DNA of 64,000 nt from JACMQX01 sp040385105 (GTDB lineage Bacteria; Pseudomonadota; Gammaproteobacteria; Burkholderiales; Burkholderiaceae_C): contig JAZKHY010000021.1 in assembly GCA_040385105.1 (NCBI GenBank), forward strand, positions 11,984-75,983. Reading direction: 5' to 3'. Under the pieces are notes generated by a model that was not told where the DNA came from, made no database searches, and saw nothing but the letters and a program-made list of their open reading frames with translations. The translations under genes were made by a program, and so were the position numbers. Position 1 is the stretch's first letter. Every line of letters starts with the position of its first letter. This document shows positions 15,856 to 24,343 of this stretch, in pieces.

Positions 15856-18177
15856 ATGAAAACAAGATTCCCGAGCCGCGGGGCGCGCCTGCTGGCGGCC
15901 CTCGGCCTGTCCGCGCTGCTGGCCGTTGCCTGCGGCGGCGGCGACGAGGCACCATCGCCTGCTCCTTCCACGCCCGCGGCAACCGTTGCCGGCGTGGCCG
16001 CCGTTGGCGCGCCGCTGGTTGGCGCGCAGGTGAGCTTCCAGTGCGTGGCCGGTTCGCCCGCTGCCACCACCACGGCTGCCAACGGCAGCTTCACCGTGCC
16101 GTCGGCGGGCGTGACCTTCCCCTGCGCCGTCAAGGTGACGGGCGGCAATGTGGCCACTGCAGGCGGCGCCGCCAACACCCAGGCCTACTACTCGGTGGTG
16201 CTGGCCTCGGGTACTGCCAATGCCACGCCGCTGTCCACCCTGCTGGTGGCCATCCTTGGCGGCGGCGACCCTGCCGCCTGGTTTGACCGGGCGCAGGCCA
16301 CGCCCTCGTCGCTGTCCGGCGTGACCTCTGCCGCCGTCAGCACCGCGCTCGGCTCGCTCAGGACGTTGCTGGCCGGCATGCCCACGCCGCTGACGCTGCC
16401 CGCAGGCTTTGACCCCGTCACGACCGCCTTCTCTGCGGTGACCACCGACAGCACCGACAAACTGCTGGAGCAGTTCAAGACCACGCTGGCCACCGGCGGC
16501 GCGAGCTTCACCGACGTGGTGGACCAGGCGGTGGCCGGGCTGCCGCTGGTTGAGCGCACGCCTCTGGGCATGACGATGGAGAAGATCGGCGGTTTCACCC
16601 ACAGGGGCGGGTTGAGCGCGGCAGAGATCACGGCGTACGACCCGTTGTCCAAACGCCTGTTTGTCATCAATGGTGCGCTGGACGAGAACCAGAACCCGCT
16701 GGGCACGGCCGACGTGCTGAGCCTGGCCAATCCGGCAGCGCCGGTTCAGGTTGGCACGGTGACCATGGCCTCCATCAGCGCCTCGCTGTGCAGCGACACG
16801 CCCAACTGCAGCGCCAACAGCGTGGCCGTGCACAACGGCATCGTGGCCCTGGCCATCCAGCGCGGCACCAAGACGCTGCCGGGCTTTGTGGCCTTCCTGC
16901 GCGCAACCGACCTGACGGTGGTGGGCACGGCAACAGCCGGCGCCCTGCCCGACATGCTGACCTTCTCGCCCGACGGCAAGTACCTGCTGGTGGCCAACGA
17001 GGGCGAGCCCAACAGCTACGGCCAGGGCAACTCGGTGGACCCGGAGGGCTCGGTCACCATCATCGAACTCGCGGGCCTCAAGCCTGACGCGACGAGCATC
17101 CAGAAGACCGTCACGCAGGTGGGCTTCACCAGCTTCAACAGCCAGATCGACACGCTGCGCGCAGCAGGCGTGCGCATCTACGGCCCCGGCGCCACGGTGG
17201 CGCAGGACCTTGAGCCTGAATACATCACCGTCTCGGCCGACAGCAAGAAGGCCTATGTGACGCTGCAGGAGAACAATGCGATTGCGGTGATCGACATTGC
17301 CACGAAGACCGTCCTGTCGATCAAGCCGCTCGGCTACAAGGACCACAGCATTGCCGGCAACGGCATGGACGTGAGCAATGAGGACGGCAGCACCAACACC
17401 AACAGCGGCACATCGACCATCAAGATCACCACGGTGCCGGTCAAGGGCCTGTACCTGCCTGATGCGATTGCCAGCTTCACCGTGGGCACGGCAACCTACC
17501 TCATCACCGCCAATGAGGGCGATGCGCGCGAGTACACCGGCGTGGTGTCGCTGGACAACGGCCGCGAAGACCCGCGCGTGCGCACCCACTGCCCGAACGG
17601 CCTGGACCCGGCGGTCTTCACGGACGCGACCAACCTGCGCTTTGACTCCAACCTCGGCCGCCTGCGTGTGACGGCCTACCCGAATGGCAACAATACGGGC
17701 AAGAACGAGGCCGGCCAGTGCACCGAGCTCTGGTCGCTGGGCGCCCGGTCGTTCTCGATCTGGTCTGCCGATGTGGTGCAGGTGTTTGACTCGGGCGACC
17801 AGTTCGAGCAGAAGACCGCTGCCTTGCACCCGACGCTGACCTTCAACGCCAGCAACGACAACAACGACTTCGACGACCGCAGCTCGGCCAAGGGCCCGGA
17901 ACCCGAAGGCGTGACCGTCGGCAGGATCGGCACGAAGACCTTCGCCTTCATCGGCCTGGAGCGTGTGGGCGGCGTGATGGTCTATGACGTGACCAACCCG
18001 GCCGCGCCCGTGTATGTGACCTACCTGAACACCCGCACCGGCGCCACCGGTGACCGCGGCCCGGAGGGTGTGACCTTCATCAAGGCCAGCAAGTCGCCCA
18101 ACGGCAAGCCGCTTTTGGTCGTCGGCAACGAGACCAGCGGAACGACAGCGATCTTCCAGCTGAACCTGACGTACTGA
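15856..18177 (+). CDS. Choice-of-anchor-I-like lipoprotein with beta-propeller
   Basis: A 773-residue exported lipoprotein: signal with lipobox LAVAC (Cys26), followed by a Ser/Thr/Pro-rich linker and an Ig-like/carboxypeptidase-regulatory-like stretch to about residue 90. From about residue 240 it resembles the choice-of-anchor-I/alkaline-phosphatase-like propeller family: EITAYDPLSKRLFVING, SPDGKYLLVANEGEPNSYG, ADSKKAYVTLQENNAIAVID and GPEPEGVTVGRIG. These proteins are surface or periplasmic and often linked to phosphate starvation. The phased PhoB-like sites directly upstream fit that. A strong terminator follows. Confidence 0.82.
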   Translation: MKTRFPSRGARLLAALGLSALLAVACGGGDEAPSPAPSTPAATVAGVAAVGAPLVGAQVSFQCVAGSPAATTTAANGSFTVPSAGVTFPCAVKVTGGNVATAGGAANTQAYYSVVLASGTANATPLSTLLVAILGGGDPAAWFDRAQATPSSLSGVTSAAVSTALGSLRTLLAGMPTPLTLPAGFDPVTTAFSAVTTDSTDKLLEQFKTTLATGGASFTDVVDQAVAGLPLVERTPLGMTMEKIGGFTHRGGLSAAEITAYDPLSKRLFVINGALDENQNPLGTADVLSLANPAAPVQVGTVTMASISASLCSDTPNCSANSVAVHNGIVALAIQRGTKTLPGFVAFLRATDLTVVGTATAGALPDMLTFSPDGKYLLVANEGEPNSYGQGNSVDPEGSVTIIELAGLKPDATSIQKTVTQVGFTSFNSQIDTLRAAGVRIYGPGATVAQDLEPEYITVSADSKKAYVTLQENNAIAVIDIATKTVLSIKPLGYKDHSIAGNGMDVSNEDGSTNTNSGTSTIKITTVPVKGLYLPDAIASFTVGTATYLITANEGDAREYTGVVSLDNGREDPRVRTHCPNGLDPAVFTDATNLRFDSNLGRLRVTAYPNGNNTGKNEAGQCTELWSLGARSFSIWSADVVQVFDSGDQFEQKTAALHPTLTFNASNDNNDFDDRSSAKGPEPEGVTVGRIGTKTFAFIGLERVGGVMVYDVTNPAAPVYVTYLNTRTGATGDRGPEGVTFIKASKSPNGKPLLVVGNETSGTTAIFQLNLTY

Positions 18178-18195
18178 AGCTTCTTCGACGTTCAC

Positions 18196-18224
18196 CAAAA
18201 AAGCCACCTGCGGGTGGCTTTTTT
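18196..18224 (+). terminator. Intrinsic terminator after the choice-of-anchor-I-like gene
   Basis: AAGCCACC TGC GGGTGGCTTTTTT forms a GC stem followed by six T, 20 to 45 bases after the stop codon. Confidence 0.85.
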
Positions 18225-18234
18225 GCAGGCCTCA

Positions 18235-18270
18235 ATAAAAAAAGCCCGGCGCGCAAGGCACCGGGCTTTC
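18235..18270 (-). terminator. Intrinsic terminator for the Spy/CpxP-like gene
   Basis: Read on the minus strand, AAAGCCCGGTGCC, a short loop and GGCGCCGGGCTTTTTTT-like sequence form a stem followed by a T run. It ends the minus-strand gene that stops at 18306. Confidence 0.8.
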
Positions 18271-18305
18271 AGGCGGTGGCTGCTACCTGCAACGGCAGCA
18301 CCGGC

Positions 18306-18818
18306 TCAGCCCTTGTGGCCGCCGTGATGGTGGTGGCCATGGCCGCCGCGCTTGCCGCCGTGGCCGCGCAGCGTGGTCTCGTCAAACACCTTCTGCTGCT
18401 CGGGCGAGAGCGCGGCGTAGAACGACTTGGTGGCCGTCGCGCGCTGGGCCATGCGGGCGTCGCGCTCGGTCTTCATGGCCTGCATCCTGTCAATGCGCTG
18501 GGGCGTGGTGAGCTTGGCGAACTCTTCACGGCTCGGGCGCGCCGGGCGGGTGGCAGGGGGCTGCATCGACGCAGTGAACGCATTCCAGGCGGGTTCCTGC
18601 GATGCGGTGATCCGCAGCTTGGCCTTGAGATCGGCCTGACGCTTGGCGATGCGCTCCTGCATTTTGGCCGGGTCATGCTTGCCCATGTGGCCGCCGCGCT
18701 GGTGCGCGTGGGCCTGCGGGCCGGCCGCAGGCGCGGAGGGAGGGGTCTGGGCAATGGCTGCAATGCCGAAGCTGGTGACGAGGCCAGCGATCAGGAGGTG
18801 TTTGCGAAGCTGTGACAT
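18306..18818 (-). CDS. Spy/CpxP-like periplasmic protein (LTXXQ family)
   Basis: A 170-residue protein with a signal peptide (LLIAGLVTSFGIAAIAQ) and two LTxxQ-type motifs: FAKLTTPQRIDRMQ and YAALSPEQQKVFDE. The family are small helical periplasmic chaperones or metal/stress sensors. A His/Gly-rich tail (GHGHHHHGGHKG) suggests metal binding. The start at 18818 has AAGGAAG upstream. It has its own terminator and appears monocistronic. Confidence 0.85.
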   Translation of the reverse strand: MSQLRKHLLIAGLVTSFGIAAIAQTPPSAPAAGPQAHAHQRGGHMGKHDPAKMQERIAKRQADLKAKLRITASQEPAWNAFTASMQPPATRPARPSREEFAKLTTPQRIDRMQAMKTERDARMAQRATATKSFYAALSPEQQKVFDETTLRGHGGKRGGHGHHHHGGHKG

Positions 18819-18956
18819 GGAGAACTTCCTTTCGAAGAAGCCTGCGCACGGAATTGGCATCAGGTTGAAGGCTAGTGTGGGCGCGCGATGTATCCGGGGG
18901 ATTTAGGGGCGATGATGGTTTGTAAAGTTTTTTGGCCCCGGCGCGTCCATTTGCCT

Positions 18957-19718
18957 ATGATGCCCAACTGGTTTCCGCAAATGATGCCGACGTCCCCCAA
19001 CCCTGAATGCGGTCCTTCTACCGCCCTCACCCGCCTGCACACCCGCCGGCTGCGTGACGTGTACCGCTCGGCCGGCTGGCCCTGGCTGGACGCGGTGGAG
19101 GTGGACCTGCTGGCCGCCGGTCTGCTCGAGCGCCGCAGCGCGCCGGGTCATGAGACGCTGCGACTGACCGATGCGGGCCTGAAGGTGCTGGCCGACTCGC
19201 TCGGCCGCAACCGCGCGGCCCTGAACAACCATGAGGCCCTGGTGCAGCGCACCGCGCAGGAGATGGCGCGCGCCGGCCGCATCGTGTGGCGCGGCCTGAG
19301 CCTGCGCGCGCGTGTGGAAGACCAGTGGATCATCGCCAAACCCGATGTCTTCTCGGTGCGCAACACCACAGTCGAGGCTTACCTGTACCCCATCGTGCAC
19401 GAGGTCAAGGTCAGCCGCGCCGACCTGCTGGGCGAGCTGCGGCGGCCGCACAAGGGCCAGGCCTACCGGCAGATGGCGGGCGAGTGCTGGTATGTGCTGG
19501 GCTGCAATGCCAAAGGCAACCCGATTGCCGAGGCCGGCGAGATACCGCTGGAGTACGGCGCGCTGCTCTGGCGCAACAATGCCTTTGAGGTGTTGCGGCC
19601 TGCGCCGCGCCTTGAAGCGAAGCTGCCCTTCGCCACCTGGATGACGCTGGCCCGCGCCACGCCAGCGGAGCTGCCGCTGGACGAGGCGCAGGCGATGCTG
19701 GGCGACGAAACGCGTTGA
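18957..19718 (+). CDS. Unknown protein with a PD-(D/E)XK-like core
   Basis: About 253 residues. Residues to about 90 look like a winged-helix segment (LLERRSAPGHETLRLTDAGLKVL). The C-terminal half has KPDVFSVRN, then YPIVHEVKVSRADLLGELRRPHKGQAYRQMAGECWYVLG: an Asp followed by E-x-K, the pattern of a restriction-endonuclease-like fold, as in MmcB-type repair proteins. Start is uncertain (18957 or 18984; also upstream in-frame ATGs). I infer a DNA-related role; no family is certain. Confidence 0.65.
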   Translation: MMPNWFPQMMPTSPNPECGPSTALTRLHTRRLRDVYRSAGWPWLDAVEVDLLAAGLLERRSAPGHETLRLTDAGLKVLADSLGRNRAALNNHEALVQRTAQEMARAGRIVWRGLSLRARVEDQWIIAKPDVFSVRNTTVEAYLYPIVHEVKVSRADLLGELRRPHKGQAYRQMAGECWYVLGCNAKGNPIAEAGEIPLEYGALLWRNNAFEVLRPAPRLEAKLPFATWMTLARATPAELPLDEAQAMLGDETR

Positions 19719-19738
19719 GGCCGCGTCGCTTCGTGGCG

Positions 19739-20215
19739 TCATGCCACCACTGCGCCGGCTATGCACAGCAGCATGGCTGCGCCAAACAGGCTCTTGAGGC
19801 AGACGCGGTTGACGAAGGTGTTCTCCAGCAGCGCCGGCAGGCCGGCTTCGGGCATGCCGGCAATACGGGTGGGTGCAAAGGCCATCAGCGCCGCCGCTCC
19901 GGCCATCAGCCCCGGCAGTACTGGCGCAGTGCCGGCCGGCACACTGGTGGCGACGATGGTGCCTGCGGCGGCCAGCACCAGCCAACCCAGGCGGGGCGAG
20001 GCGCGCAGCTCGCGGCGCAGCTTCCATTGCAGCCAGGCGAGCGCCGCCAGCCCCGACAGGGCGAGCAGGCCACCGGCACCGCTTGAGCCCAGCCACAGCC
20101 AGGTGGGCCAGAGCGCCACCAGCTGCAGGGCCAGCCATCCGAGCGCGGGCGCGTTGTCGATGCGGATGCCCCAGCGCACGAAGCCCGGGACGGCGAGAAG
20201 GCGAGGCAAGGCCAT
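19739..20215 (-). CDS. Integral membrane protein, unknown
   Basis: A 158-residue hydrophobic protein with about four membrane segments (for instance WLALQLVALWPTWLWLG and FGAAMLLCIAGAVVA at the C-terminus). No family recognised. It lies twelve bases downstream of a short minus-strand reading frame, with which it may be co-transcribed, and converges with the PD-(D/E)XK-like gene. Confidence 0.6.
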   Translation of the reverse strand: MALPRLLAVPGFVRWGIRIDNAPALGWLALQLVALWPTWLWLGSSGAGGLLALSGLAALAWLQWKLRRELRASPRLGWLVLAAAGTIVATSVPAGTAPVLPGLMAGAAALMAFAPTRIAGMPEAGLPALLENTFVNRVCLKSLFGAAMLLCIAGAVVA

Positions 20216-20227
20216 GCTGTGCTCCCC

Positions 20228-20389
20228 TCAGGCCGTGAAGCGGTTGCGCCGGTGGCGGCGTGCGCGCCGGGCCAGGGCGGCCAGCGCCGACAGCAGCATC
20301 AGCATGCCGCCACGGCTTTCGGGGCGTGGGCGCCCCGGCAGTTTTGCGACGAGACGTCCCGGCAGGACGGCGCCCTTGAGTGTTTCCAT
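20228..20389 (-). CDS. Possible small basic protein of 53 residues
   Basis: The frame reads METLKGAVLPGRLVAKLPG, a short hydrophobic stretch (MLMLLSALAALA) and a strongly basic end (RRARRHRRNRFTA). AAGGGA lies about ten bases before the ATG, and a membrane protein gene follows twelve bases later. Too short for a confident call and no family recognised. Confidence 0.4.
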   Translation of the reverse strand: METLKGAVLPGRLVAKLPGRPRPESRGGMLMLLSALAALARRARRHRRNRFTA

Positions 20390-20506
20390 GGTGAAGATCC
20401 CTTGCCCGTGTTTGCAGTGCGACGATGCACTGGGGCCACTGTGGCGGCGCAGGGAGAAGCGGGTTTGAAGCCTGTTGGGGGCTGTGTGAAGTCTGTGTGA
20501 AACGCT

Positions 20507-21259
20507 TCAGATGCGGGACGTCAGCGTCTGGCCCATGCCGGTGAGTTCGGCAGAGACATTTCCCCACGGCACGTCGAAGCCGGGCGCCACACGTTCGGGC
20601 TTTGGCAGCCCGCCGCCGAGTGCCAGCTGGGTGCCGGCGATGACGCTGTCGATTACCGGGACATCAACCACACCCTGGATCGCTGCCGCCATGCCGGCCA
20701 GGCCCGCGCCGCCAAGGATGACCGCCTGCGCCCCGAACCGCTTCGCTGCGTCGCGGCAGGCCTGGGCGAGCAGCTGGTGCGCCCAGACCGGGTTGGCGGC
20801 GAGCTCCGCGCCGGTAGGCTGCACGGTGTGGATGCCGGCGAGCGAACCTTCCATGCCCAATGCCTGTGCCAGGCGCTGCAGCATCGGGCCCCAGCGTTCG
20901 CCGCCGGTGACGATGGCAAAGCGGCCATGCGCTGCGCCGGCCCTGAATGCGGCTTCGGCCAGGCCGGTGACGGGCGTGGATGCGCTCTCGCGCAGCGCCA
21001 GCAGGCCCGGGTCGCCAAAGCAGCCGATGAGCACCGCGTCGGGCCACGGGCCGGGCTTGGCCAGTGCTGCGGCCCAGGCGTCCAGCGTGGCATGAGCGGC
21101 CACGGCATAGCTGGCTTCGCAGGCGATGTACGGCGCGCCGAAGCGTGCGGTGGCCATGACGACGGCTACCTGCGGCCCGGCGGCCGCCTGCACATGGGTA
21201 CGCAGCAGCGAGGTGACGCTGCCGGACGTGTTGGGGTTGATGACCAGCAGGCGGCGCAT
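20507..21259 (-). CDS. Aspartate/glutamate/hydantoin racemase family protein
   Basis: A 250-residue racemase-fold protein. The N-terminal MRRLLVINPNTSGSVTSLL is the hallmark of hydantoin/Asp racemases; the catalytic Cys pair is expected in IGCFGDPGL (first Cys) and near the late VILGGAGLAGMA segment, where no second Cys is seen. The missing second Cys is notable, because the two-base mechanism uses two cysteines; the arylmalonate decarboxylase-like branch uses one. It lies 48 bases downstream of a GntR regulator, which probably controls it. Confidence 0.8.
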   Translation of the reverse strand: MRRLLVINPNTSGSVTSLLRTHVQAAAGPQVAVVMATARFGAPYIACEASYAVAAHATLDAWAAALAKPGPWPDAVLIGCFGDPGLLALRESASTPVTGLAEAAFRAGAAHGRFAIVTGGERWGPMLQRLAQALGMEGSLAGIHTVQPTGAELAANPVWAHQLLAQACRDAAKRFGAQAVILGGAGLAGMAAAIQGVVDVPVIDSVIAGTQLALGGGLPKPERVAPGFDVPWGNVSAELTGMGQTLTSRI

Positions 21260-21307
21260 GATGGGTGTCTCTCTGGGCAACTTGCGGTGATGTTGAGGCG
21301 GCGGCGT

Positions 21308-22027
21308 TCAGGCGGCGGCGTTGAACAGGCGCCCCAGGTCCGCCACCGGGGCTGCCGCCGGTGTGAATTGCAGCTGTGCTTCAAGCCGCTGCAGGTGGTC
21401 CACCATCAGCCTTGCCGCCTCGCGCGGGTCGCGCAGGCGGATGGCGTCCAGCAGGGCGCGGTGCTCGCGGCAGCCGCAGGTGGAGGAGGATTCATCACGC
21501 AGCGTGGCGGTAGCGGTGCCGTAGGTCATGAGCACGAGCGAGGTACGCGAGACCATCTCGCGCAGGATGCGGCCGAGCGTCTGGTGCCCGGCGGACTGCG
21601 CGATCAGCAGGTGGAAGTTGCCGGACAGGCGGATGGCCCTGTGCATGTCGCCGGCCTCGCGCGCTTGCTCTTCCTGCGCGATGCATTGCGACAGCGCGGC
21701 CATGTCCTCGCGGGTGGCGCGCTCGATGAACAGCGCCACCAGGGTCGGCTCGATCATGCGGCGTACCTCGAACACCTCGCGCGCCTCCTGCACGCCGGGT
21801 TGCGCCACCGTCGCGCCGCGGTTGGGCGTGAGGGTGACGACCTGCTCGCTGGCCAGGCGCACCAGCACCGGCCGGATGCGGGTGCGCGAGACGCCGAAGG
21901 CCGTGGCGAGCTTGTCTTCCCCGAGCTTGGTGCCGGGCAGCAGGCGATGGTCAAGGATGGCCGAGACCATGCGGTCGTACATCTCGGTGTCCGACAGCGC
22001 GGAGGCCGTGATGCTCAGGGTGGTCAC
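21308..22027 (-). CDS. GntR-family transcriptional regulator (FadR/FCD type)
   Basis: A 239-residue regulator. The N-terminal winged helix is LPGTKLGEDKLATAFGVSRTRIRPVLVRLASEQVV, with the GntR pattern GxxLxExxLAxxFGVSRTPVR. The C-terminal FCD ligand domain holds the metal/ligand His of GNFHLLIAQSAGH and REHRALLDAI. The GTG at 22027 is the likely start (AAGGG nine bases upstream). It probably regulates the racemase gene downstream. An inverted TTGTAC/GTACAA pair upstream is a candidate site. Confidence 0.88.
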   Translation of the reverse strand: MTTLSITASALSDTEMYDRMVSAILDHRLLPGTKLGEDKLATAFGVSRTRIRPVLVRLASEQVVTLTPNRGATVAQPGVQEAREVFEVRRMIEPTLVALFIERATREDMAALSQCIAQEEQAREAGDMHRAIRLSGNFHLLIAQSAGHQTLGRILREMVSRTSLVLMTYGTATATLRDESSSTCGCREHRALLDAIRLRDPREAARLMVDHLQRLEAQLQFTPAAAPVADLGRLFNAAA

Positions 22028-22131
22028 GACGGGCGGCCCTTTTCCTGGCGCTTGCCCCTGGCGGGATTCCTGAGCGGATTCGGGGTGGCGGCAGCGTCCA
22101 TGCATGCGGTCAAGCATGGGGCGTGCCAGCT

Positions 22132-22164
22132 TTGTACGCAATATGAGGCCGGTGGTGTGTACAA
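22132..22164. promoter_or_regulatory. Inverted TTGTAC/GTACAA, candidate GntR site
   Basis: TTGTAC (22132-22137) and GTACAA (22159-22164) form an inverted pair 105 to 137 bases upstream of the GntR gene. FadR-type GntR regulators often bind TTGTAnnTACAA-like sequences, but here the spacing is wide, so this is weak. Confidence 0.3.
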
Positions 22165-22190
22165 GGCGCACCGGCGTTGTGCGTTGTGCG

Positions 22191-22233
22191 ATGACAGGGT
22201 AATGTGCCAGAATATGGCGCATTACCCTGTCAT
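22191..22233. promoter_or_regulatory. Long palindrome upstream of the Fic gene
   Basis: ATGACAGGGTAATGTGCCA (22191-22209), spacer GAATA, and TGGCGCATTACCCTGTCAT (22215-22233): the 19-base arms pair at 18 positions. It ends 14 bases before the Fic start codon. It could be an operator or a hairpin covering the translation start. Confidence 0.65.
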
Positions 22234-22247
22234 ATGACAAAACCCTG

Positions 22248-23666
22248 ATGCCAGACCCATCCACTCCTGAAGCCCTGCGTGACTGGATTTCCAGCCATCC
22301 CGGCGTTGACCTGGCTGCGCTCGAAGCGCGGACGCAGGGCAGGGTGTCGCGCCGCACCTTGCAGCGGCGGCTGGCGGAGCTGGTCGCGCAGGGGCGTGTC
22401 GTGTCGCAGCGTGGCTGGCGGACGGTGACGTTCCACACTGCAGACCGTGGCGTCGGTGCGGCAGCCGCGCAACTGCCCGGCTGGCGCCCCGCTCCCATGA
22501 TGCGCGTCGCCGAGCCCGAGGCGGCCTATGAGCCCTATGTCCATCTGTCGCCGGGCAGTGAAGACATCAAGGCCTATGTGCGCCAGCCCGTGGAGCGACG
22601 CAAGCCGGTTGCCTACGACCTGAAATTCCTTGAGGCCTATGCGCCCAACGCCACGTTCTACCTGCCCGACACGTTGCGCGGGCAGTTGCATGAGATGGGC
22701 CGCCCACCGGTGGAGCCCGCCGTGGCCGGCACCTTTGCGCGGCGCGTGATGGACCGCTTGCTGATCGACCTGTCCTGGGCGTCGTCGCGCCTGGAGGGCA
22801 ACACCTACAGCCTGCTGGATACCGAGCGGCTGGTTGCCTTCGGCGAGATTGCCGAAGGCAAGAACTCCCTTGAAACGCAGATGATCCTGAACCACAAGGC
22901 GGCGATCCAGTACCTGGTGGAGGGTGAGGACGCCGTTGGTATTGACCGCCAGACCATCCTGGCGCTGCATGCCCTCCTGTCCGACAGCCTGATGCCCGAC
23001 CCGATGACTTGCGGCACGCTGCGCCAACGCCGGGTTGGCATTGGCGGCAGCGTGTTCAGGCCGCTGGCGTTCCCGCAGAGCATCGATGAACTGTTCGGCA
23101 TCGTGCTGGACATGGCGGCCGAAATCAAGGACCCGTTCGAGCAGGCGTTTTTCCTGATGGTGCACCTGCCGTACCTGCAGCCCTTTGAAGATGTGAACAA
23201 GCGTGTATCGCGGCTGGCGGCCAACATTCCGCTCATCAAGGCCAACGTCTGCCCGCTGGCGTTCATCGACGTGCCGCAGCGCGCCTATGCGGATGCGATG
23301 CTGGGGGTGTACGAGCTCAACCGCGTCGAGTTGCTGCGTGACGTATTCGTCTGGGCCTATGGTCGCTCCTGCCAGCAGTATGTGGAGGTGCGGGTGGAGA
23401 TGGTCCCGCCCGATCCGTTCCGGCTGCGTTACCGCGCGGCGCTGGCCGAGGCCGTGCGTGCCATTGTGCGGGGCGGCCTGGCCGTGAAGAAGGCAACGGT
23501 GCGCAAGGCCGTGCCGCGCTCCGTTCCACCTGAGGCTCAGGCGCAGTTCGTGGAGATGATGCTCAAGGAATTCGAGTCCATTCATGCCAGCAACGCGGTG
23601 CGCTTCGGCATCGGAGCGATGGAATTCCAGGCGTGGAAAGAAGGTGCCGGTCGTGGCCGGCGTTGA
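22248..23666 (+). CDS. Fic-domain protein with altered catalytic motif
   Basis: A 472-residue protein. The N-terminus has a winged-helix-like block (VSRRTLQRRLAELVAQGRVV, about 34-53). An inhibitory helix motif (S/T)xxxEGN is seen in SSRLEGNTYS near residue 180. The Fic loop reads LPYLQPFEDVNKRVSR (about 304-319): compared with the canonical HxFxxxNxRxxR, the catalytic His is Gln. Canonical Fic enzymes transfer AMP to target hydroxyls; without the His this activity may be lost or changed. C-terminal function unknown. Convergent with tag. Confidence 0.88.
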   Translation: MPDPSTPEALRDWISSHPGVDLAALEARTQGRVSRRTLQRRLAELVAQGRVVSQRGWRTVTFHTADRGVGAAAAQLPGWRPAPMMRVAEPEAAYEPYVHLSPGSEDIKAYVRQPVERRKPVAYDLKFLEAYAPNATFYLPDTLRGQLHEMGRPPVEPAVAGTFARRVMDRLLIDLSWASSRLEGNTYSLLDTERLVAFGEIAEGKNSLETQMILNHKAAIQYLVEGEDAVGIDRQTILALHALLSDSLMPDPMTCGTLRQRRVGIGGSVFRPLAFPQSIDELFGIVLDMAAEIKDPFEQAFFLMVHLPYLQPFEDVNKRVSRLAANIPLIKANVCPLAFIDVPQRAYADAMLGVYELNRVELLRDVFVWAYGRSCQQYVEVRVEMVPPDPFRLRYRAALAEAVRAIVRGGLAVKKATVRKAVPRSVPPEAQAQFVEMMLKEFESIHASNAVRFGIGAMEFQAWKEGAGRGRR

Positions 23667-23681
23667 CACCGGCGCGAGGAC

Positions 23682-24335
23682 CTATTTGCCCGCTGGCGGC
23701 CTGAACGTCGCGCGCATGGCCAGCGCCTTCCCGCGCGAGGCGCAGCCTTCAATGTGGTCGTTGACGAGACCCATCGCCTGCATGAAGGCATAGACCGTCG
23801 TCGGCCCGACGAAGCTCCAGCCGCGCTTTTTCAGGTCTTTGGACAGCGCGATGGACACCGGCGAGGTGGGCATGGCGCGCACCGCATCCTGCGTGATCTT
23901 TTGGGGCCGGCCCTTGTTGGCCTCGGGCTCGAAGCCCCAGACGAAGGCCGCGAGCGAGCCGTGCTCCTTGCGCAGCTCGAGCACCCGTTTGGCGTTGTTG
24001 ATGGTGGACTCGATCTTGCCGCGGTGCCGCACGATGCCCGCGTCGGCCAGCAGGCGTTCAATGTCTTTCTCGCCAAACCTTGCGACCTTTGCGGCGTCGA
24101 AGTTGGCGAATGCCTTGCGGAAGTTCTCGCGCTTGTTCAGGATGGTGAGCCAGCTCAGGCCTGACTGGAAGCCCTCCAGGCAGAGCTTCTCGAACAGGCG
24201 CCGGTCGTCGTCGACCGGGAAGCCCCATTCGCTGTCGTGGTACTCGCGGTAGAACGGCGTGGCCTGGCACCAGGTGCAGCGCGCAACGCCGTCGTCTTCG
24301 GCATGGAACAGGCCTGGGGCCGGGGTCTTGGTCAT
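23682..24335 (-). CDS. tag: DNA-3-methyladenine glycosylase I
   Basis: A 217-residue base-excision enzyme that removes 3-methyladenine from alkylated DNA. The conserved RCTWCQATPFYREYHDSEWG (zinc Cys plus active-site Tyr/Trp), LFEKLCLEGFQSGLSWLTIL and the C-terminal zinc ligands in NDHIEGCASR are present. It follows creD by eight bases on the same strand and so is probably read with the cre operon. Confidence 0.95.
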   Translation of the reverse strand: MTKTPAPGLFHAEDDGVARCTWCQATPFYREYHDSEWGFPVDDDRRLFEKLCLEGFQSGLSWLTILNKRENFRKAFANFDAAKVARFGEKDIERLLADAGIVRHRGKIESTINNAKRVLELRKEHGSLAAFVWGFEPEANKGRPQKITQDAVRAMPTSPVSIALSKDLKKRGWSFVGPTTVYAFMQAMGLVNDHIEGCASRGKALAMRATFRPPAGK

Positions 24336-24343
24336 GCGGCATT

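Noticed and set aside
15805..18207. Long open frame of about 800 codons on the minus strand opposite the lipoprotein gene
   Set aside because: It mirrors the codon periodicity of the real plus-strand gene, has no ribosome site and its product looks like random His/Arg/Gln-rich sequence.
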